Source of the DNA: Epilithonimonas hominis
Lineage (GTDB): Bacteria > Bacteroidota > Bacteroidia > Flavobacteriales > Weeksellaceae
Assembly: GCF_003730015.1 (NCBI RefSeq)
Contig: NZ_RJTU01000079.1
Location: forward strand, 1 to 64,000
Length of the DNA stretch: 64,000 nt
Direction of reading: 5' to 3'
Positions 51,987 through 60,760 of this stretch are shown here, piece after piece. The translations under genes were made by a program, and so were the position numbers. Positions within the stretch are counted from its first letter, which is position 1; every line of letters starts with the position of its first letter. The notes below the pieces were generated by a model. That model worked only from the letters and a program-made list of their open reading frames with translations. It did no database searches and was not told the DNA's origin.

Positions 51987-51994
51987 TAAATTTG
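51987..51994 (+). promoter_or_regulatory. -7 promoter box for mraZ and the dcw cluster
   Basis: TAAATTTG (TAnnTTTG) ends 6 bp before the mraZ ATG at 52001, so the mRNA would be leaderless or nearly so. Confidence 0.55.
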
Positions 51995-52000
51995 CTCCAA

Positions 52001-52468
52001 ATGAAAAATTTCATTGGAACATATGAGTGTAAAATAGATGACAAGGGGCGCATCAAACTGCCTGCTTCGCTTACGAAGCAGATGGAACACTTTGCAGATG
52101 AGCCATTTGTAATCAAGCGTTCGGTGTTTCAGAAGTGTCTTGAGGTCTATCCTATGAAACCTTGGGAAAAACTGATGGCAAAAATAAACGGTCTCAACCG
52201 ATTTATCAAACAAAATGCAGATTTCATCAGGATGTTTACGGCTGGAGTCAAAACCGTGGAGATGGATAACGTTGGTCGTCTGCAAATCAGCAAAGATTTG
52301 ACGCAGTATGCTAATCTCAGTAAAGAAATTGTGATTACAAGCGCGGGTGAGCTTTTCGAGATTTGGGATAAGGATTCTTACGAACAAGTCATTTCTGTTA
52401 GCGAATCTGATTTCGCCAATCTTGCAGAAGATGTGATGGGAAACCTTGATTCCGAGGAGTCAAATTAA
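52001..52468 (+). CDS. mraZ: Division/cell wall cluster transcriptional regulator MraZ
   Basis: A ring-forming DNA-binding protein with two AbrB/SpoVT-like half domains; it represses the dcw operon. First half: FIGTYECKIDDKGRIKLPASL; second half: VEMDNVGRLQISKDL. I take the ATG at 52001 (155 aa): an extended frame from 51971 would add 10 residues that cover the promoter and operator. First gene of the cluster. Confidence 0.93.
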   Translation: MKNFIGTYECKIDDKGRIKLPASLTKQMEHFADEPFVIKRSVFQKCLEVYPMKPWEKLMAKINGLNRFIKQNADFIRMFTAGVKTVEMDNVGRLQISKDLTQYANLSKEIVITSAGELFEIWDKDSYEQVISVSESDFANLAEDVMGNLDSEESN

Positions 52469-52549
52469 TAATTAAGAAAGAGTAATTAATAGGTTCTGAA
52501 ACCGATTATTAAATCATTTATCAATCATCATTCATCAATTATAAAAACA

Positions 52550-53443
52550 ATGTATCATAATCCTGTCTTATTAAAACAAAGTGTAGATGCTCTGGTTACC
52601 AATCCAGACGGGATTTATGTGGACTGTACTTTTGGTGGAGGCGGTCACTCTAGAGAAATTTTAAGCAGGCTTTCCGAAAAAGGAAGGTTATTTTCTTTTG
52701 ACCAAGATTTGGATGCGTTGAAAAATACGATTGATGACCCGAGATTTACTTTGGTCAATCAGAATTTTAGGTTTATAGAAAATTCGATGTTGGCTTATGG
52801 GATTTCTCACGTTGATGGAATTTTAGCAGACTTAGGAGTTTCTTCTCATCAGTTTGACGAAGCGGAAAGAGGATTTTCCACAAGAAGCAATGCGCCTCTT
52901 GATATGAGAATGAATGTGATGCAAGGTCTTGATGCAAAGAAAATCATCAACGATTATGAAGAAGAAGACCTCGCGAATATCTTTTATCAATATGGAGAAT
53001 TGAGAGAATCTCGAAAATTGGCAAGAGAAATCGTTCATCACAGAAAAACTAAAAAAATCAATACGACTGAGGATTTGAAAAATCTCTTCAGTTATATTCC
53101 TGCATTTAAGCAGAACAAATTTTTTGCTCAGGTTTTTCAGGCAATCCGAATTGAGGTTAATCAAGAGCTGGAAGTTTTGAAAGAAATGTTGGTTCAATCT
53201 TACAAGATTTTAAAAGTTGAAGGAAGATTGGTCGTGATTTCTTACCATTCTTTAGAAGATAGATTGGTAAAACGTTTCCTGAAAAACGGAATGTTCGAAG
53301 GTGAGCCTCAGCGTGATATTTACGGAAATTATGCAAAGGCTTTTGAGTTATTAAAGACAAAAGCAATCATTCCGGACGATAAAGAAATAGAAGAAAACTC
53401 AAGAGCGAGAAGTGCAAAAATGAGAATTGGAATAAAATTGTAA
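52550..53443 (+). CDS. rsmH: 16S rRNA (cytosine1402-N4)-methyltransferase
   Basis: Methylates C1402 of 16S rRNA with SAM. Motifs: YVDCTFGGGGHSREIL (SAM), GILADLGVSSHQFDEAERGFS, PLDMRMN, VISYHSLEDRLVKRF, and the tail NSRARSAKMRIG. 297 aa. Second gene of the dcw cluster, as in most bacteria. Confidence 0.96.
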   Translation: MYHNPVLLKQSVDALVTNPDGIYVDCTFGGGGHSREILSRLSEKGRLFSFDQDLDALKNTIDDPRFTLVNQNFRFIENSMLAYGISHVDGILADLGVSSHQFDEAERGFSTRSNAPLDMRMNVMQGLDAKKIINDYEEEDLANIFYQYGELRESRKLAREIVHHRKTKKINTTEDLKNLFSYIPAFKQNKFFAQVFQAIRIEVNQELEVLKEMLVQSYKILKVEGRLVVISYHSLEDRLVKRFLKNGMFEGEPQRDIYGNYAKAFELLKTKAIIPDDKEIEENSRARSAKMRIGIKL

Positions 53444-53471
53444 TGCTGGGTGCGGGAAGCTAGATGAACTT

Positions 53472-53500
53472 CTGACACCCGACATCTGACATCTGACAAG
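53472..53500 (+). repeat. Short TCTGACA-type direct repeats before ftsL
   Basis: Four tandem, imperfect copies of a 7- to 8-bp unit (TCTGACA, CCCGACA, TCTGACA, TCTGACA) just upstream of the ftsL start. Such strings recur in flavobacterial gaps; no function assigned. Confidence 0.4.
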
Positions 53501-53502
53501 AA

Positions 53503-53874
53503 ATGGCAAAGCAGACAACCTATAATAAGCAGAAAAAGAAACTCACTTTTATGGACATCATAAAAGGGAATTTTCTTAACCGTGATGAGGTAAAGGCACA
53601 TTACAAATATTTTCTGTTCATTTTCGGATTGTTGATGGTGATGATTTACAGTAATCACTTGGTTAACAAAAAAATAGAGCAAGTTAACAAGCTTAAAGAA
53701 GAAACGGAAGAATACAAATCCAGAAATGCTTACGCACAAAGTAGGCTAATCAAAATAAGAATGGAATCCGAACTAGGAAAAGAAATGGTTCAGGATTCTC
53801 TAGTGAGTTTGGAAAGCCACCCGATGAAATTATTGATAAAAGTAGACAGCACAGATGGTAAAGCAGCCAAATAA
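53503..53874 (+). CDS. ftsL: FtsL-like cell division protein
   Basis: A 123-residue bitopic membrane protein: a basic cytoplasmic N-terminus, one helix at about residues 42-58 (YFLFIFGLLMVMIYSNH), then a periplasmic coiled coil (KKIEQVNKLKEETEEYKSRN). Position between rsmH and ftsI is that of FtsL, a regulator of the FtsWI septal synthase; sequence identity in this family is weak, so the call rests on architecture and order. It overlaps ftsI by 20 bases. Confidence 0.82.
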   Translation: MAKQTTYNKQKKKLTFMDIIKGNFLNRDEVKAHYKYFLFIFGLLMVMIYSNHLVNKKIEQVNKLKEETEEYKSRNAYAQSRLIKIRMESELGKEMVQDSLVSLESHPMKLLIKVDSTDGKAAK

Positions 53875-55852
53875 CAATTACGAAAAAAAACGTTCCAATG
53901 CGTTGAAGTGGGGCTACCTTTTTGTTTTGGGAGCTTTCATTTTGTTTGTCATCTTTTTGGGTAGAATTATGATTCTTCAGAATACCAATGTTGAAGAATT
54001 TGAGAATAATTATATCAGTAAAAATTACCGCGAAGCAACTTTGAAAGCAGCTCGTGGAAATCTATTTGCTTCCGACGGTTCTATCTTGGCGACGACAGTG
54101 ATGCGTTATGATATCTATCTGGATTTCAAATCAATGAGAGATACAATCTATTCCAATAATATTGGAGCTTTGACAGATTCTCTCAGTAAAATGTTCGATA
54201 AGCCAAGAAGTTATTTCAGAGCAAAACTGGATGCACAAAACAAGAAAAACAATCAATATTATCTTTTAGCAAAAGGTTTGGACTTCGATCAATACGATAG
54301 AATTCGTGAGTTTCCGATTTTCAAAAAAGGTAAGAATAAAGGTGGTTTCATTGTAGAGAGAAATTTCCGAAGAGAATTGGCAACCACTCAAATTGGAGCT
54401 GGAACAATCGGCGCTGATAACGGCGAATCAAAATCAGGTTTGGAAGGTGCTTTTAGTAAATTCTTAACTGGAATTGATGGAAAAAGATTGGAGCAAAAAA
54501 TCACTTCTACACAATGGAAGCCAATCGATTACTGGAAAGTTAAAGAGCCTGTTGATGGGCAAGATGTTTATACTACTCTTGATTTAAGGATTCAGGATAT
54601 TGCCCATTCGGCATTGGAAAATCAGTTGATAAAATTCGATGCAGATCACGGTTCGGTGGTCGTAATGGAAACAGGAAGCGGGAAGATCCGCGCTATGGTC
54701 AACCTTAGAAGAACAGAACCGGGAATTTATGTTGACGCTTACAATTATACTGTAAAAGACGCTCAGGAACCAGGTTCCACATTCAAAACAGTGTCACTTC
54801 TGGCTGCAATGGATGATGGCTTCATTGATGAGAACACACAAGTCAACATCGGAAACGGAATCTGGAACTATGCAGGACAAAGAATTACCGATGGACACGG
54901 TGGTGGAACTTATGATGTGAGCGATGTGTTGGCAAAATCCAGTAACGTGGGTGCCGCAAAGCTGATAATATCACATTATGCAGACAAACCTCAGGTTTTC
55001 ATAGACCATTTGAAACGTTGGAAAATGTTCGATAAGATGCAAATCGAATTGCCGGGAATTGCAAAGCCATCCATTCAAACGCCGGAGAGCAAGCGTTGGA
55101 ACAAAGCCACATTGGCTTCTTTGGCTTATGGTTACTCGTCAAGATTTCCGCTGTTGCAGCTGGTTACTTTTTATAATGGTATCGCTAATAAAGGTAAGAT
55201 GGTAAAACCTCTTTTCATTGACAAAATAATGAAAGATGGTAAAGTTCTTTATGAAGCGAAACCTGAGATTATGGTTAAGAAAATGGCTTCTGATAAAGCG
55301 ATTACGATGATGACACACGCTTTGACAAAAGCAGTTGAAAAAGGAACGGCAAAAAGTATCTATACTCCGAATCTTAAAATTGCAGGAAAAACCGGAACAG
55401 CAAGATTCGAATATTGGAAAGCTGGACCGATGAAATATCAGGCATCATTTGCGGGTTTTTATCCAGCTGACAATCCGAAATATACGTGTATCGTAGTTAT
55501 TAATCAGCCAGATACATCAAAGGGTTTTTATGGAGGAACAGTTTCTGCTCCGGTTTTCAAAGAAATTGCAGGAAAGACTTTCCTGAAAACGCCTTTGAAT
55601 GTTGAAAAAGACCTTTTGGTGGAACATAAAGTTAATCTTAACAAAATGACTGCACCAAATGTAAAGTTAAATGTCAGAAAAGACTCTATGCCGAATTTGG
55701 TTGGAATGATTGGAAAGAATGTGATTCCTCAACTTGAAAATTTGGGTTACAGAGTAGACTACAAAGGTGTTGGAAAAATCACAGGACAATTTCCGGCGGA
55801 AGGTGCAAACATTGGAAAAAACCAGAGAATTTATCTGAATCTTCAAAACTAA
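53855..55852 (+). CDS. ftsI: Penicillin-binding protein 3 / FtsI-like transpeptidase with PASTA domain
   Basis: Septal peptidoglycan transpeptidase. One N-terminal helix (18-42), a pedestal domain, then the transpeptidase domain with SxxK (Ser308-Lys311 in EPGSTFK), SxN (362-364) and KTG (512-514 in AGKTGTARF). The C-terminus carries a PASTA domain (about 605-665; MPNLVGMIGKNVIPQLENLGY), not present in E. coli FtsI but usual in Bacteroidota. 665 aa. It overlaps ftsL by 20 bases. Confidence 0.93.
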   Translation: MVKQPNNNYEKKRSNALKWGYLFVLGAFILFVIFLGRIMILQNTNVEEFENNYISKNYREATLKAARGNLFASDGSILATTVMRYDIYLDFKSMRDTIYSNNIGALTDSLSKMFDKPRSYFRAKLDAQNKKNNQYYLLAKGLDFDQYDRIREFPIFKKGKNKGGFIVERNFRRELATTQIGAGTIGADNGESKSGLEGAFSKFLTGIDGKRLEQKITSTQWKPIDYWKVKEPVDGQDVYTTLDLRIQDIAHSALENQLIKFDADHGSVVVMETGSGKIRAMVNLRRTEPGIYVDAYNYTVKDAQEPGSTFKTVSLLAAMDDGFIDENTQVNIGNGIWNYAGQRITDGHGGGTYDVSDVLAKSSNVGAAKLIISHYADKPQVFIDHLKRWKMFDKMQIELPGIAKPSIQTPESKRWNKATLASLAYGYSSRFPLLQLVTFYNGIANKGKMVKPLFIDKIMKDGKVLYEAKPEIMVKKMASDKAITMMTHALTKAVEKGTAKSIYTPNLKIAGKTGTARFEYWKAGPMKYQASFAGFYPADNPKYTCIVVINQPDTSKGFYGGTVSAPVFKEIAGKTFLKTPLNVEKDLLVEHKVNLNKMTAPNVKLNVRKDSMPNLVGMIGKNVIPQLENLGYRVDYKGVGKITGQFPAEGANIGKNQRIYLNLQN

Positions 55853-55876
55853 AAATTAAAGCGAAAGCCTAGATAT

Positions 55877-57346
55877 ATGATTTTAAAAGACTTATTACAA
55901 AGAATCCAGATTCTGGAAACTATCGGAACTCTTGCACTGAGCGAAGTCGAAGTGTCGGAATTGGTTTTTGACAGCCGAAAAGTTGTTGAAAATTCTTTGT
56001 ATGTTGCATTGAAAGGAACAGTTTCAGACGGACATTCTTACATCAATCAAAGCATCGAAAAAGGTGCAAAAACGATTGTTTGTGAAGTATTGCCTTCAGA
56101 AATTAATGAGGAAGTAACTTATTTGAAAGTTGAAAATTCATCGAAAACTTTAGGACATTTGGCTTCTAATTTTTACGGAAATCCTTCTGAGAAATTAAAC
56201 TTAATTGGCGTTACAGGAACCAATGGAAAAACTTCTGTAACAACTTTATTATTTGATATTTTCAAAAATTTGGGTTATCAATCTGCTTTGATTTCCACTG
56301 TTGAATACAGAATTGCTGACGAAATTATTCCTTCAACGCACACAACGCCGGATGTAATTCGTCTAAATCAAATGTTGGCAAAAGCGGTTGAAATCGGATG
56401 CGAATATGCTTTTATGGAAGTAAGTTCTCACGGCATTTCTCAAGACAGAATTGAAGGTTTACATTTCAAAATCGCTGGTTTTACAAACATTTCTCACGAC
56501 CATTTAGATTATCACAAAACTTTTCAGAATTATATCTACGCGAAGAAAAGATTCTTTGACGAGCTGGAAGATTCTGCGATTGCCATTACGAATGCCGATG
56601 ATAAAAACGGTATGGTAATGCTACAAAATACCAAAGCGAAAAAGAAAACTTTTGCTTTGAAAACGATGGCAGATTTCCACGGTAAAGTTGTGGAAATAGA
56701 TTTCAACGGAATGTTGCTGAATTTCAATAACAAAGAATTCTGGACAACATTGACGGGCAAATTCAATGCTTATAATTTGTTGTTGGCTTACGGAATTACC
56801 TTGGAATTAGGAATGGACGAAACAGAAGTTCTTCAGGCGATTTCAACATTGAAAAGAGTGAATGGAAGATTCGAAACGATAAAATCCGACAGCGGAATTT
56901 TCTTCGTAGTTGATTATTCTCACACGCCGGATGCATTGGAAAATGTGTTGGACAGCATCAACGAAATCAGAACTAAAAACGAAAGATTGATTTGTGTTTT
57001 TGGGTGTGGAGGCGACAGAGACAAAACCAAACGTCCTGAAATGGGAGACATTGCAACCAAAAAATCGACTTTGGCTATCATCACTTCGGACAATCCAAGA
57101 ACTGAAGAGCCAACGCAGATTATCAAAGAAATAGAAGCCGGTGTTCAACCGCAGAATTTCAGCAAATACACTTCGATTCCAGATAGAAGAGAAGCCATAA
57201 AAATGGCAATTAAATTTGCCGAACCAAAAGATATTGTGTTGGTGGCGGGAAAAGGTCACGAAACATATCAGGAAGTAAATGGTGTGAAACATCATTTTGA
57301 TGACAAGGAAACGATTAGGGAACTATTACAATTAATGGGAAAATAG
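55877..57346 (+). CDS. murE: UDP-N-acetylmuramoyl-tripeptide ligase (mDAP-type MurE)
   Basis: Adds the third amino acid to UDP-MurNAc-L-Ala-D-Glu. ATP loop GVTGTNGKTSVT, HTTPDVI, and the SDNPRTEEP motif that marks the meso-diaminopimelate-specific enzymes. 489 aa. An oddity lies near the N-terminus: residues 18-26 (ALSEVEV and neighbours) are encoded by a 20-bp sequence that resembles a dispersed flavobacterial repeat (55935-55954), apparently tolerated in frame. Follows ftsI by 24 bp. Confidence 0.95.
   Translation: MILKDLLQRIQILETIGTLALSEVEVSELVFDSRKVVENSLYVALKGTVSDGHSYINQSIEKGAKTIVCEVLPSEINEEVTYLKVENSSKTLGHLASNFYGNPSEKLNLIGVTGTNGKTSVTTLLFDIFKNLGYQSALISTVEYRIADEIIPSTHTTPDVIRLNQMLAKAVEIGCEYAFMEVSSHGISQDRIEGLHFKIAGFTNISHDHLDYHKTFQNYIYAKKRFFDELEDSAIAITNADDKNGMVMLQNTKAKKKTFALKTMADFHGKVVEIDFNGMLLNFNNKEFWTTLTGKFNAYNLLLAYGITLELGMDETEVLQAISTLKRVNGRFETIKSDSGIFFVVDYSHTPDALENVLDSINEIRTKNERLICVFGCGGDRDKTKRPEMGDIATKKSTLAIITSDNPRTEEPTQIIKEIEAGVQPQNFSKYTSIPDRREAIKMAIKFAEPKDIVLVAGKGHETYQEVNGVKHHFDDKETIRELLQLMGK
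55935..55954 (+). repeat. Repeat-like 20-bp sequence inside murE
   Basis: CACTGAGCGAAGTCGAAGTG has CACT/AGTG inverted ends and matches a repeat I recall as abundant in Chryseobacterium and Flavobacterium genomes (usually intergenic). Here it codes for LSEVEV in frame within murE. I did not find another copy in this window. Confidence 0.5.
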
Positions 57347-57352
57347 AACATC

Positions 57353-58594
57353 ATGCTATATTATCTATACGAATATTTAACTGCTCACGGGATTCACGTT
57401 CCGGGAATGAATTTGTTCAAGTACATTTCGTTCCGGGCAGCGATGGCCGTTTTGTTTTCGCTGATAATTGCCTTGGCATACGGTAAAAAAATCATCAATT
57501 TCCTAAGAAAAAAACAGATGGGTGAACTGGTTAGAGATCTTGGTCTGGAAGGGCAAAAGCAGAAAGAAGGAACACCAACAATGGGCGGTTTGATTATTAT
57601 TTTGGCAACCATCATTCCGGTTTTGTTGTTTACAAGAATTACCAATGTTTACATCGTTCTTTTGATTATCTCAGTTTTGTGGATGGGAGCGATTGGCTTT
57701 TTGGACGATTATCTAAAAAAAGTTAAGAAAAATAAAGACGGTTTAAGTGGAAAATTTAAAGTCATTGGGCAAGTTGGTTTAGGCCTAATTGTCGGAGTTA
57801 CAATGTATTTCCATCCTGATGTCGAGGTTAGGAGAAAGTACGCCGATGCTACAGTTATTAACAGAAATAATGTGGAGAAGAATTTTATGCAAGATGAAAA
57901 AATTCCGGTTTCCACGGTTCCGTTTACTAAAAATAATGAGTTCGATTACAGTGGAATTTTATTCTTGATGGATGATGCAAAAGCGCACGAATGGGCTTGG
58001 ATTGTCTTTATTCCAATCGTGATTTTCATTGTAACAGCAGTTTCCAACGGAGCGAATATTACTGATGGGATTGATGGCTTGGCCGCAGGAACAAGTGTAG
58101 TGATTTTGCTGACTTTAGCATTTTTTGCCTACGTTTCCGGAAATATGATTTTCGCAGATTATCTGAATATTATGTTTCTTCCACATATGGGAGAAACCAC
58201 CATTTTTGCGCTTGCTTTGGTGGGAGCTGTGATTGGTTTTTTTTGGTACAATACTTATCCAGCTCAGATTTTTATGGGTGATACAGGAAGTCTGATGTTG
58301 GGCGGTGTGATTGCCGTTTTGGCAATTATCCTTAGAAAAGAATTATTAATTCCTGTTTTATGTGGCGTGTTCCTTATCGAAAATCTTTCCGTGATTTTGC
58401 AGGTGATGGTTTTCAAATACAGAAAGAAAAAACATGGGCTGGAATATGCTCAAAACAATAGATTATTTAAGATGTCTCCACTACATCATCATTATCAGAA
58501 AGAAGGTTTTCACGAGAGTAAAATCGTGAATCGAATGATAATCATAGGTGTTATGCTGGCAATTATTTGTCTAATCACTTTGAAAACTAGATAG
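57353..58594 (+). CDS. mraY: Phospho-N-acetylmuramoyl-pentapeptide-transferase
   Basis: Attaches the UDP-MurNAc-pentapeptide phosphosugar to undecaprenyl phosphate to give lipid I. About ten helices. Conserved: [21 protein letters not shown] (catalytic Asp pair), [13 protein letters not shown], and the histidine motif [12 protein letters not shown]. 413 aa, longer than E. coli (360) owing to an extra periplasmic stretch at about 160-200, common in this phylum. Starts 6 bp after murE. Confidence 0.96.
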   Translation: MLYYLYEYLTAHGIHVPGMNLFKYISFRAAMAVLFSLIIALAYGKKIINFLRKKQMGELVRDLGLEGQKQKEGTPTMGGLIIILATIIPVLLFTRITNVYIVLLIISVLWMGAIGFLDDYLKKVKKNKDGLSGKFKVIGQVGLGLIVGVTMYFHPDVEVRRKYADATVINRNNVEKNFMQDEKIPVSTVPFTKNNEFDYSGILFLMDDAKAHEWAWIVFIPIVIFIVTAVSNGANITDGIDGLAAGTSVVILLTLAFFAYVSGNMIFADYLNIMFLPHMGETTIFALALVGAVIGFFWYNTYPAQIFMGDTGSLMLGGVIAVLAIILRKELLIPVLCGVFLIENLSVILQVMVFKYRKKKHGLEYAQNNRLFKMSPLHHHYQKEGFHESKIVNRMIIIGVMLAIICLITLKTR

Positions 58595-58599
58595 AGAAC

Positions 58600-58713
58600 T
58601 GTAAAATGTAAAAAGTATAATATATAATGTATTTTTTACAGAATAATTAAAATTAATAATGAGTTGATGTACAATTTATAAGTCATTTTACTTCGTACAA
58701 AATACATTTTACA
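58600..58713. repeat. Short inverted repeat bounding the mraY-murD gap
   Basis: TGTAAAATGTA (58600-58610) and its perfect reverse complement TACATTTTACA (58703-58713) flank about 92 bp of AT-rich DNA that fills the gap. It resembles a small miniature element, but no target duplication is obvious. Confidence 0.35.
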
Positions 58714-58721
58714 AAATAGTT

Positions 58722-60065
58722 ATGAGAGTAGTAATACTTGGAGGAGGCGAAAGCGGCGTCGGAGCTGCGTATCTGGCAAAAGCCAAAGGCTTTGATGTCT
58801 TTCTTTCGGACATGGGAAAAATCCGTGAGAATTACAAAAAAGAATTAGATAAGCTTGGGATAGACTACGAAGATGGAACTCATACAGAAGAAAAAATCCT
58901 GAATGCCGATTGGGTCATCAAAAGTCCTGGGATTCCGAAAAAGGCGGAAATGGTGCAGAAGATTCAGGAGAAAGGAATCAGATTGTCTTCTGAGATTGAA
59001 TTTGCATCAGAATTTACAGATGCGAAAATTATTGCGATTACAGGAAGTAATGGAAAAACGACGACAACGTCTTTGATTTATTACATTCTGAAAGAAGACG
59101 GATTCAATGTCGGATTGGGCGGAAACATCGGAAAAAGCTTTGCAAAACAGGTGGCTAAGGAGAATTTTGATTATTATGTATTGGAAGTAAGTAGTTTCCA
59201 ATTGGATGATATTCAGAATTTTAGACCATACATTTCATTGTTATTGAATTTATCCAAGGACCATCTTGACCAGTACAATTACAATTATGAAGAATATGCT
59301 TTGGCTAAATTCAGAATTGCTGAAAATCAGGATGCTAATAATTTTTTCATTTACAACAAAGATGACGAAATGAGCAAATCGATTCTTGAAAAATTGGATT
59401 TGAAAGTAACTAAAGTTCCATTTTCGCTAGAGGAAAAATTAGAAAAAGGTGCTTTCTCGATTGATGAGAATTTTGTAGTCAATATCAATGAAGGATTCAC
59501 GATGAAGATTGACGAATTATCATTGGTTGGAAAACATAATGTTGCGAACAGCTTAGCGGCAAGTATTGCGGGAAAGTTATTGGAAATCAGTAATGAAAGC
59601 ATCCGACATTCGTTAATGACATTCCAGGCAGTTGAACACAGATTGGAACCTGTAGCAGAAATCAAAGGTGTGAAGTTCATCAACGATAGTAAGGCAACAA
59701 ACGTGAATGCTACTTACTTCGCTTTGGAAAGTATGAAACAGCCAGTTGTTTGGATTGTTGGCGGAAAAGACAAGGGAAACGATTACTCCGAAATCGAAGA
59801 ATTGGTCAAGAAAAAAGTTAAAGCAATTGTCTGTTTAGGTGTTGATAATCATAAGATTATTGACTTTTTCAAAGACAAAAAAACCGAGATTTATGATACT
59901 TCGAGTATGCAGAAAGCAGTAGAAGTTTCAAAATCTCTTGCAGAAAAAGGAGACGTGGTTTTATTGTCGCCTTGTTGTGCCAGTTTTGATTTGTTCAATG
60001 GTTATGAAGACCGAGGAAATCAATTCAAAAAAGAAGTTTTACAAGAATTGACAATGAAGAATTAG
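58722..60065 (+). CDS. murD: UDP-N-acetylmuramoylalanine--D-glutamate ligase
   Basis: Adds D-glutamate to UDP-MurNAc-L-Ala. N-terminal UDP-binding GGGESGVGAAYLAKAKG, ATP loop ITGSNGKTTTTSL, NLSKDHLDQ, INDSKATNVNAT, and WIVGGKDKG. 447 aa. Normally followed directly by ftsW; here the RAYT/REP block is inserted after it. Confidence 0.96.
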   Translation: MRVVILGGGESGVGAAYLAKAKGFDVFLSDMGKIRENYKKELDKLGIDYEDGTHTEEKILNADWVIKSPGIPKKAEMVQKIQEKGIRLSSEIEFASEFTDAKIIAITGSNGKTTTTSLIYYILKEDGFNVGLGGNIGKSFAKQVAKENFDYYVLEVSSFQLDDIQNFRPYISLLLNLSKDHLDQYNYNYEEYALAKFRIAENQDANNFFIYNKDDEMSKSILEKLDLKVTKVPFSLEEKLEKGAFSIDENFVVNINEGFTMKIDELSLVGKHNVANSLAASIAGKLLEISNESIRHSLMTFQAVEHRLEPVAEIKGVKFINDSKATNVNATYFALESMKQPVVWIVGGKDKGNDYSEIEELVKKKVKAIVCLGVDNHKIIDFFKDKKTEIYDTSSMQKAVEVSKSLAEKGDVVLLSPCCASFDLFNGYEDRGNQFKKEVLQELTMKN

Positions 60066-60071
60066 AATTAT

Positions 60072-60134
60072 CAATAGGATTGGGCTTTAGCCTATTCTAA
60101 AAATGAACGAACAAATTGGCTTTAGCCAAAATAA
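60072..60134 (+). repeat. REP unit upstream of the RAYT gene
   Basis: Contains two palindromes, TGGGCTTTAGCCTA (60081-60094) and TTGGCTTTAGCCAA (60116-60129), separated by AATGAACGAACAAA. The whole block recurs at 60688-60750 in direct orientation, flanking the transposase gene. Confidence 0.8.
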
Positions 60135-60136
60135 AA

Positions 60137-60574
60137 ATGCCTTTTGTAAAAGTTTACATACACATTGTTTGGAGTACAAAAAACAGAATTCCTTTTCTCA
60201 ATTCCAAAGACTTGAGAATCAATGTTTGGAAACATATAAAACAAAATGCGAATGAAAAAGGGATTTTTATAGATGTTGTAAATGGATATTCAGACCATTG
60301 TCATTGTTTAATTTCTTTGTCAACAAATCAGACAATAGAAAAAGTATTACAATTGATAAAAGGAGAATCTTCATTTTGGATTAATAAAAATAATTTGACT
60401 GAAGAGAAATTTGCTTGGCAAGATGAATATTTTGCAGTTTCTGTTTCAGAATCGATGATAGAAAAAGTCAGAAATTATATTATTAATCAAGAAAAACATC
60501 ATTTGACGAGAAGTTTTTCTGAGGAATATGAAGAATTTATTTCAAAATATAAGTTCAATTCAAATCAAAAATAA
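60137..60574 (+). CDS. REP-associated tyrosine transposase (RAYT, IS200-like TnpA_REP)
   Basis: A 145-residue HUH endonuclease. It has the N-terminal FVKVYIHIVWSTKNRIPFL, the HUH pair His54 and His56 (DHCHCLI), and a candidate nucleophile Tyr114 (RNYIINQEKHH). RAYTs are domesticated single-copy transposases that recognise REP hairpins. I use the ATG at 60137; a TTG seven codons upstream lies inside the REP palindrome and codes for an implausible MALAKIK. The gene sits between murD and ftsW and is flanked on both sides by REP palindromes, with its stop 3 bp before one of them. Confidence 0.87.
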   Translation: MPFVKVYIHIVWSTKNRIPFLNSKDLRINVWKHIKQNANEKGIFIDVVNGYSDHCHCLISLSTNQTIEKVLQLIKGESSFWINKNNLTEEKFAWQDEYFAVSVSESMIEKVRNYIINQEKHHLTRSFSEEYEEFISKYKFNSNQK

Positions 60575-60577
60575 GTT

Positions 60578-60626
60578 TTGGCTAAAGCCAATTCGAGAAT
60601 GATAAGAAACATCCGGCTAAAGCCGG
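60578..60626 (-). repeat. REP palindromes directly after the RAYT gene
   Basis: Two palindromes in inverted orientation relative to the flanking blocks: TTGGCTAAAGCCAA (60578-60591) and CCGGCTAAAGCCGG (60613-60626). Confidence 0.75.
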
Positions 60627-60687
60627 ACGCAATTGAAAATAAATAGAGAATATATTCAATAAATCAGAAATATTGAATTGCAAATAT

Positions 60688-60750
60688 CAATAGGATTGGG
60701 CTTTAGCCCATTCAAAAAATGAACAAAAAAGATTGGCTTTAGCCAAAATT
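60688..60750 (+). repeat. REP unit upstream of ftsW
   Basis: Direct copy of 60072-60134 with TGGGCTTTAGCCCA (60697-60710) and TTGGCTTTAGCCAA (60733-60746). It ends 10 bp before the ftsW start, so it forms the whole ftsW leader. Confidence 0.8.
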
Positions 60751-60760
60751 TATAATAAGA

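Noticed and set aside
53472-53500. Possible CRISPR-like repeat before ftsL
   Set aside because: The units are 7-8 bp, directly adjacent, without spacers, and no cas genes are present; no CRISPR array was seen anywhere in the window.
60116-60136. Seven-codon N-terminal extension of the RAYT gene (TTG start)
   Set aside because: The codons are the REP palindrome itself; the ATG at 60137 gives the family-like start.
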